Below, in pieces: positions 26,798 to 32,690 of a stretch of DNA of 32,690 bases. Below the pieces are notes generated by a model. It was given only the letters and a program-made list of their open reading frames with translations. It was not told the DNA's origin and made no database searches. This stretch comes from Planctomycetota bacterium (GTDB lineage Bacteria > Planctomycetota > Phycisphaerae > UBA1845 > CAIVHJ01), in NCBI GenBank assembly GCA_022573485.1, contig JACZTW010000004.1, positions 1 to 32,690 of the forward strand, given 5' to 3'. Both the position numbers and the translations under genes were made by a program. Position 1 is the first letter of the stretch; each line of letters opens with the position of its first letter.

Positions 26798-27484
26798 ATG
26801 ACCAGCAAGTCACTCCTGCGAGCAGCCATCCTGTCAGCCTATCGAGAAGTGGGTCCGGACCTCGGCCGAGAAGTTACCGACGAGATGGCGGTTCCCGCGT
26901 ATCTGCAGGGCATCGCCCTGTCGCGCTATGTTTTTTGGCGAAAGCTCCACTGTGTAATCCGGGCAGCGAAGCTGGTGCCGAATTCGCGGGTGTTCGATTT
27001 CGGCTGTGGAACGGGCATCCTGCTCCCGCAACTTGCGGCAGCAGGCCGATCGGTGGTGGCTACCGACTTGCACCCTTTGATGGCCCGCAACGTGATAAAG
27101 CAATTGCGCCTTTCGCGGGTGACCTTGGTGCCCGCGGATCAGTGGCCGGACTCGATCCCAGACGGCGAGATAGAAACCGTCATCGCAGCCAACGTGCTGG
27201 AACACATCGACGAACGTCGAGAACTCCTGCAAGTGCTCGGGCGCAAGCTGACGCCGACCGGTCGACTGGTTATTTCCGGTCCCACAGAGAATCGTTTGTA
27301 TCGCCTCGGCCGCAGAATCGTCGGATTCTCGGGCCGTTATCACGTAACGAACATCCACGACATTGTCGCGGACGCTCGCGCCGTGGGCCTGCGGCAGGTC
27401 TATCGCAGACGGTGGCCCGCTCCCGGACCCTTGTCGTTGTATCACATCGCCGCATTCGAGCTGCCCGATGCGGGTCGTCGGTAG
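26798..27484 (+). CDS. class I SAM-dependent methyltransferase
   Basis: SRVFDFGCGTGILLPQLAAAGRSVVATDLHPLMARNV; ETVIAANVLEHIDERRELLQVLGRKLTPTGRLVISGPTENRLYRLGR. Confidence 0.92.
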   Translation: MTSKSLLRAAILSAYREVGPDLGREVTDEMAVPAYLQGIALSRYVFWRKLHCVIRAAKLVPNSRVFDFGCGTGILLPQLAAAGRSVVATDLHPLMARNVIKQLRLSRVTLVPADQWPDSIPDGEIETVIAANVLEHIDERRELLQVLGRKLTPTGRLVISGPTENRLYRLGRRIVGFSGRYHVTNIHDIVADARAVGLRQVYRRRWPAPGPLSLYHIAAFELPDAGRR

Positions 27485-27514
27485 ACTGCCTCGGTCGTTG
27501 GGGCGAGGGAAGAT

Positions 27515-29134
27515 GTGAGCGAACCAATGAATACGAACGACCATCCATTGCCACCTCCGCGGAACGCCTCCAATGGTCTGTTCCCCCGCGGGCGGGTGTG
27601 GATGGGGTTGTGCCTCGCGCTCATTTTGGTTTTGGGTGCGGGCTTGCGGCTTACCTTTCTCGTCGGCCCAGCTGGCTCGGATGATATGCGCTATATGCGG
27701 GCGGCTGAGTTGGTCGCCGCCGGCGAAGTCAACACGCGACTCGATCACGGCTATGGGCGGGCGGCTTTCATCCTGTGGCTGGCCGTGTGGGTCAAACTCG
27801 GCGCCGGCGCGGTTGCACTGGCTTACAGCGACGTGGTGTTGTCGTTGGCCATCATGCTGACCGTCTACTGGCTGGCCTGCAAGTGGGCGGATCGGGCCAC
27901 GGCGCTGCTGGCGATGTTGTGGCTGGCCTGCCTGCCGCTCGATTTGCTGACCAGCGGACTGGTCACTCCGGATCGGCTGGCGTTGCTCTGTAGCTTGCTG
28001 GCAGCCGGCTGCGCCTACGACGCCCTGCGCGCTCCGCCGCGACAAGGCCGACTCAAACTGCTTCTGGCCTGCATTTGCACCGCTCTGGCCGTCTCCGCCA
28101 AGGAGACCTCGTTTGTCCTGCCGATCATCTTCGGCGTGTGGGCGCTGTGGCGCGTGCGGCCGCTCAAGACGGCGGTGGCCCGCGCGGTGCTCATCGGTGC
28201 GGGATCGGTGGCGGTGTTTAGTCTCGAGCATGTATTCTTCTACGTTTGGACCGGCGACTGGGCCTACCGCTATCACGCCGTGAGCAACTTCTACGGCGAC
28301 CCGACCACGGCGGTCCCGCTGGGCCTGCGCGAGTTCCTGTACTACATCGCGCACTTTCTTGCTAATCCCAAGGTCTTGGGCCTGTGCGGCTGGATCATGC
28401 TCGTGGCAGTGCTGCGTACCTTTGGCAAGCTGCGTGAACCGCACTTGATCCTGGTCTGGAGCCTGTGCTTCTTTTTGTTCATGCAGTACGGCTCCAGCAG
28501 TCTCAGCCACTATCACCCCGTGCCCAAACAGTGGCGCTACATGCTGCCGATGGTCATCCTCCTCTTGATCCCCATCGGGCGCTGGACCATCGATCTGTAC
28601 CGCTCGTCCGTGGTCGGCCGGGCCGGCACGGTGTTGCTGACCGCCGGTATCTTGATTTGCGGCATCATTCTCGCCAACGAACGCGCCGCCGAGCGAATGT
28701 ACTCCGAAGACTCGATTCGCTGCCTGACGATCGCGCAACAAATGCAGCAGCGCGGCGAGTTGCACAACATCGCCGTGCCGAATTGGGTGGCGCGCGGCAC
28801 GGCGCTGGACCTGCAAGCCGGCATTGCCGGATGGGAGACGGTTGACCTTTCGGACGGGCTGCAACGCGAAGAGGCCAAGCGCATGGCCGCACGTGACGCG
28901 GTGCTGTTGGTGCCAAATGTCATGTGGCACCACAAACGCAACGACCTCGCTTACATGGCTGCGCGAGACGATTTGACGCGACACGCCGACACCACGGAGC
29001 TGATCCTCGACTGGCGCTCGCCGCTGGACCGCTTGTTCGCGCACCTGCGCCCACTCCGCCACCTCGCCCGCCGGACTCCCATAGGCCAGTGCTACCGAAT
29101 CGACGAAACCACCCTCGAAGCCTGGAGACAATGA
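27515..29134 (+). CDS. GT39/ArnT-like membrane glycosyltransferase
   Basis: Multi-TM; N-terminal GSDDMRYMRAAELV acidic motif; WLACLPLDLLTSGLVTPDRLALLCSLLA; ETSFVLPIIFG. Confidence 0.8.
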   Translation: MSEPMNTNDHPLPPPRNASNGLFPRGRVWMGLCLALILVLGAGLRLTFLVGPAGSDDMRYMRAAELVAAGEVNTRLDHGYGRAAFILWLAVWVKLGAGAVALAYSDVVLSLAIMLTVYWLACKWADRATALLAMLWLACLPLDLLTSGLVTPDRLALLCSLLAAGCAYDALRAPPRQGRLKLLLACICTALAVSAKETSFVLPIIFGVWALWRVRPLKTAVARAVLIGAGSVAVFSLEHVFFYVWTGDWAYRYHAVSNFYGDPTTAVPLGLREFLYYIAHFLANPKVLGLCGWIMLVAVLRTFGKLREPHLILVWSLCFFLFMQYGSSSLSHYHPVPKQWRYMLPMVILLLIPIGRWTIDLYRSSVVGRAGTVLLTAGILICGIILANERAAERMYSEDSIRCLTIAQQMQQRGELHNIAVPNWVARGTALDLQAGIAGWETVDLSDGLQREEAKRMAARDAVLLVPNVMWHHKRNDLAYMAARDDLTRHADTTELILDWRSPLDRLFAHLRPLRHLARRTPIGQCYRIDETTLEAWRQ

Positions 29135-29136
29135 GC

Positions 29137-29175
29137 CGCAGGCGGAACGTGTCCCGATGTTATCGGGAGCCTGCG
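29137..29175. repeat. nested hairpin immediately downstream of the GT39-like stop
   Basis: CGCAGGC ... TCCCGAT gtt ATCGGGA GCCTGCG; TCGGGAGcCTGCGCGA matches the module at 5332-5347. Confidence 0.75.
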
Positions 29176-29293
29176 CGATCGTCGCTCATGCGAGACTCCA
29201 GACTCGCACGCCAACGGGGTCACGTCGCTCCGCGGGGCGGCCCGACGTTTGGCATGCCATGTTGATGCTACGGCGAGGGAAGAGATGTCCGAG

Positions 29294-29965
29294 CTACCGG
29301 GCTGCTGGGAACAATTCGTCGCCCGACTGGGCTTGGTATGGCTCACGTCGTATCAATTCGCTCGGGCGATCCAGCGCATGAAGAACATATCCCGCAAGTA
29401 CGATCCGCCACGGCCCCTCCCCTCCGACTCCATACCGCTCAAGATCTGCGCCTTTCCGAGCGACATCGACATCGGCATACGCTAACTGAAGCGTTTCCTT
29501 ATCCACTTCTGGAAGAACGCTCTTATCTAGATCGAGTAACTCAATATCGACCTGCAAGTGAGCATCGAGCACGAATCCGGCGCAACTGAAGCGACGATAT
29601 CTCCGAACACCGGTGTTGGGATCACGCTCATCCTTCCATGGAGGATCAATGATGTACTGCTGTTTCCGATCAGGACCTTCGGCCTCGTACTCGTCTTTCA
29701 TTTCTTCGATACGGGCCTCAATCTGTTTGATTTCGTCGTTGGTCAGGGAGACTCCACCGACCGCATGCACCGGCAGGTTGCAACCAGTTCCGAGAGGCGG
29801 CCCCATATGCGCGACCTTGACCTCCTCATACATGCTCACCGTCGCAGCATCTCCGTCAAACAAACTAACATGCCTGATGAACCTCGGGAGGTAGTCTGAG
29901 TACATTCCGACGACATCATAGCGAGCAAGTGTCTGTGAACCTTGGGATAGGTCGAACGCGGGCAT
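29294..29965 (-). CDS. uncharacterised protein (cassette gene 3)
   Basis: 223 aa continuous frame, last of three codirectional ORFs; no recognised family. Confidence 0.7.
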   Translation of the reverse strand: MPAFDLSQGSQTLARYDVVGMYSDYLPRFIRHVSLFDGDAATVSMYEEVKVAHMGPPLGTGCNLPVHAVGGVSLTNDEIKQIEARIEEMKDEYEAEGPDRKQQYIIDPPWKDERDPNTGVRRYRRFSCAGFVLDAHLQVDIELLDLDKSVLPEVDKETLQLAYADVDVARKGADLERYGVGGEGPWRIVLAGYVLHALDRPSELIRREPYQAQSGDELFPAAR

Positions 29966-29993
29966 AGCAGGCTTCTGGTTCGTAGAAAATGTG

Positions 29994-31064
29994 TCAGTTC
30001 AGGAGTTCGGAGAGCACGCGATCGACTAGGTCGCGATGCGCGCTTGCCACATTGCATCGCTGGCTATGCCAGAACTCATCCAACTCGCGCAACTTGCGCA
30101 CCGTTCGACGAGTGAACCAATCGACAGCAAGCTGTTGAATCGATCGCGCACTTGTCGCAAGCTGACTACTGCCCATGGCGGCGAGGGCATAAACGGCCAA
30201 CTGCGCCATGGCAGCGCTTTGGCTGTTCGCGATGGCATAGGGGTTCAGTAGCGACTCAGCTATTTTGCGTGCCTCGTTCGCCAGCGGTTCGTGCTGGTCG
30301 ATGTTATCAGGCGGCTGGACCTCAAACACGCGTCCGAGCATCTTTAGCGTCACGAGACTCGTTTCTATCGAATGCCCAGGTTCAAGCAGTGGCAGGAGGC
30401 GTTCGGCCTCGGACGGACGAAGCATCGAAGCCCCGGTGCGAATGGCCGACCAAACGACTGCTTTGTCTTGCGGATCGTTGCTGTCACGATGCTGTTCTGC
30501 AAGTTCAAGCAATCGCGGCACTAGTCGAGCGCTTTGTTCCAGGGTGAACTCGGTATCCTCGGCAAGCAGGATGACTTCTCGCAAGCGATGAGACGGATCC
30601 TCGGCCCCGATAGACAGAATCTCGTCAGCAAGACCGTCCGCAGTGACACATGTTGAGTCAGCCTCGAATCGGTTTCCATCGGATACGTCAATCACTTCCA
30701 ACTCAGCGATCTCATCTTCTGCCAGATCCCGAGTCTTCAACATGCGCTGCCGATCTCGAACTAAGGAAGCGAGTACGTCCTTCGCCATCCAGGCCTTCTG
30801 ATACGATCCCGATGCCCTGTCGAATTCAGCCTGTGCATCTCCCGCACCGACATATTGAGCGCCGTCAAGGACGATAAGACCTTTCAACGTATTAGCCTCA
30901 ATCCTGAGTGCTCCGGGCTTCCATTGACTTGGAAAAATAGCTCCACAATTGATCTCTAGCGGTGTTTCGCCACGCCCGGATCGCTGCGCTTCAATCAGTT
31001 CTGATAATTCATCCCAACTGATCGTATTCCCGGATGCCGCTAACGAGGAGCCTGAGTCAGGCAT
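29994..31064 (-). CDS. uncharacterised protein with helical-repeat-like C-terminal half (cassette gene 2)
   Basis: 356 aa frame; start overlaps the upstream stop by 8 bp; no recognised family. Confidence 0.75.
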   Translation of the reverse strand: MPDSGSSLAASGNTISWDELSELIEAQRSGRGETPLEINCGAIFPSQWKPGALRIEANTLKGLIVLDGAQYVGAGDAQAEFDRASGSYQKAWMAKDVLASLVRDRQRMLKTRDLAEDEIAELEVIDVSDGNRFEADSTCVTADGLADEILSIGAEDPSHRLREVILLAEDTEFTLEQSARLVPRLLELAEQHRDSNDPQDKAVVWSAIRTGASMLRPSEAERLLPLLEPGHSIETSLVTLKMLGRVFEVQPPDNIDQHEPLANEARKIAESLLNPYAIANSQSAAMAQLAVYALAAMGSSQLATSARSIQQLAVDWFTRRTVRKLRELDEFWHSQRCNVASAHRDLVDRVLSELLN

Positions 31065-31785
31065 TGGGCGACTCCTTCTTGGCCGTGCGCGTCAGAGGTA
31101 GATCCGGCAAACCCCCGGGAGTGATACTCTCGACTGTCTTTCTCAACACATCGAGCTTCTCAATGGCCTTTGCAGCTTTCTCTGCCAAATCGTGAACCGC
31201 CTGTTCGCTCAGTTCGGCCTCGAACGCATTCGGCAGCCCGTCCGCTCCTTTTGCAACGAGGCGTAAGCGCGTATAGGGCATCATTCCCTCGAGCCGCGTA
31301 CGTGACTCATCGAAGATCGGGCGTAGGTCGCAGATCAGCTCGAAAGACTCAAGCTCCTGTCCGGTCAGTCTCGCAAGCCGTTCGGCCTTCTCGAACCGCG
31401 TTAGTGCGGGATACGTTTGAATAAGCTCGGGCAGTATTTTCGCGAGCCTGCCCAACAAGTCCTGAGCGAGAGGAGAACCCTCTTCCTGCCCTTGATCGGA
31501 GAGGGCTTTCAGTAGTGGCTCGACGTCTTTCGGTCCAAGGTTCCGCAGCGCCCGCCGTACGGACTGAGCAGCGTTCTCCTCGTGGACTACCTGACGAATT
31601 GTTGCTGCGAGCGTCTTGGGATCGAGGAAGCCTTTGGCGTCAGCCAGAAGCTGACTTAAGGCCTTCACGTCCTTATCCGAGAGGGCTGCGACTTCCTTGA
31701 GGTCCGCGAGCATGTCCGGACTGAGCGCTGAGGAGTCAAAGAACGACGAGGGGAAACCTCGTATATAGAAGACCGATTCTGGCAT
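31057..31785 (-). CDS. uncharacterised protein (cassette gene 1)
   Basis: 242 aa frame; leucine-rich amphipathic helices then FELICDLRPIFDESRTRLEGMMPYTRLRLVAKGADGLPNAFEAELSEQAVHDLAEKAAKAIEKLDVLRK. Confidence 0.75.
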   Translation of the reverse strand: MPESVFYIRGFPSSFFDSSALSPDMLADLKEVAALSDKDVKALSQLLADAKGFLDPKTLAATIRQVVHEENAAQSVRRALRNLGPKDVEPLLKALSDQGQEEGSPLAQDLLGRLAKILPELIQTYPALTRFEKAERLARLTGQELESFELICDLRPIFDESRTRLEGMMPYTRLRLVAKGADGLPNAFEAELSEQAVHDLAEKAAKAIEKLDVLRKTVESITPGGLPDLPLTRTAKKESPNA

Positions 31786-32180
31786 GGTTCGCTACCGTGA
31801 ACGCTGGGCCGACAACCGGTTTCCCATCCTTTCCGGTGTGACGATTTGCTCGGCGCCGAGTCCTCCGGCGCCTCTCGGCTTAGTTACTGTAAAGAGTATC
31901 GGTTGCCAGGTAAAGCCAAGAGCGATCCATCTGCTGCTGGGACGCTATTATTGGCCTCGAGTACGGATTCCACCTGTCATCAGCGTGATCCTGCCGGGCT
32001 GGAATCGTATGTCCACTTTGCCCAATCGAGCGGGTACTGTATTCTAGCGTATCCGTGCGATGGCTGCCACAACTTAAGTCCCCTCCTGCCAACATCTTAT
32101 CCCTTGGATCGATTATCGCGTGCCATCCCTTGTGCAGGGGCGAGAGTCGATGATGGCCCTTGAGCTGGACTCGTGAGTTC

Positions 32181-32267
32181 GAGACCAAGAGGGCGATTCT
32201 CTTGTTTCCGGGGAGACTTGGGCACCGTTCTCCCCTACCGCGACTGGAGAATAGGTGGTCGGGTCTC
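32181..32267. other. possible structured RNA/DNA region (multibranch inverted-repeat arrangement), strand unknown
   Basis: Outer GAGACC/GGTCTC encloses CAAGAG..CTCTTG and GGGGAGA..TCTCCCC. Confidence 0.3.
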
Positions 32268-32690
32268 TCGCAAACTGCCATGCCATGCGCCTCGGAACCC
32301 CAATCTATAGCGCGCCCGCCAAGTAACAAGGATAGTCGTTAGTGCGGTCGCGGTGTGCGCGCAGCGTGAGAATGACGAATCATGAATTCAGAATCACGAA
32401 GGAAGACGACAGAGGATGGCAAAACGTGTAGCGCCAAACGAACCCACCGTCCGCGCAAGTACAAGGCCCGGTCGAGGAAGAGTCAAGAAGTCAAAGAGTC
32501 CAAAGTCCAAAGAAAGGAGGTTCCGAGAGGTCGAGATCGATGAGGAAAATGCGACGCAAAGCTCAGTGGCCGAACAAACCCATTCTTCCGCAAGCTCAAC
32601 GCCGCAAGGGAGAAAGGCCGGGGGTTGCCTCAGGCGGAGGCTGATTGACGTAGGGAGGTGGCCGGTTCGGTTCGGGCATAGCTCTGTTTT

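Noticed and set aside
26834-29131. 765 aa minus-strand ORF
   Set aside because: Antisense to a clear methyltransferase and GT39-like gene; Q/H/R/A-rich translation typical of antisense frames in GC-rich DNA; no domain seen.
31880-32329. 149 aa minus-strand ORF
   Set aside because: No recognisable domain, conflicting overlapping ORFs on plus strand; left uncalled although coding cannot be excluded.

Overview
This 32.7 kb GC-rich bacterial window looks Planctomycetota-like, judged by gene content and intergenic repeats rather than by any database search. From left to right it contains: a truncated hypothetical CDS; YidC; a metallophosphoesterase; TsaB; two tiny paralogous putative lipoproteins with an intrinsic terminator; a lipoprotein amidase; a possible FlgM-like ORF; an RNase HI with an extra C-terminal domain; and a CT398/DUF164-type zinc-ribbon coiled-coil protein. 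A large envelope/exopolysaccharide locus follows (about 9.6-29.1 kb). It encodes a WbaP/WcaJ-like initiating transferase, a lipoprotein, a double VanZ protein, a CapK/PaaK-like adenylate-forming enzyme, several GT4 enzymes, a GT9, an O-antigen ligase/polymerase, a Wzm/Wzt ABC exporter, two methyltransferases, a DPM1-like GT2, an LPG-synthase/UPF0104 membrane protein and a GT39-like protein. The right end has a three-gene minus-strand cassette of unrecognised proteins, then about 0.9 kb without convincing CDS. The most unusual signal is in the intergenic DNA. One family is two ~183-184 bp elements whose inverted termini differ between copies in a paired (compensatory) way. A second is a TA-flanked MITE-like family with TIR TAGGYTCTGTCTGAAAAC whose ends coincide with the stop codons of three genes. 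A third is a CGTTTRGCAG-bounded family. Further palindromes abut stop codons and share sequence modules with these elements. All family assignments are from reading translations; none was searched.
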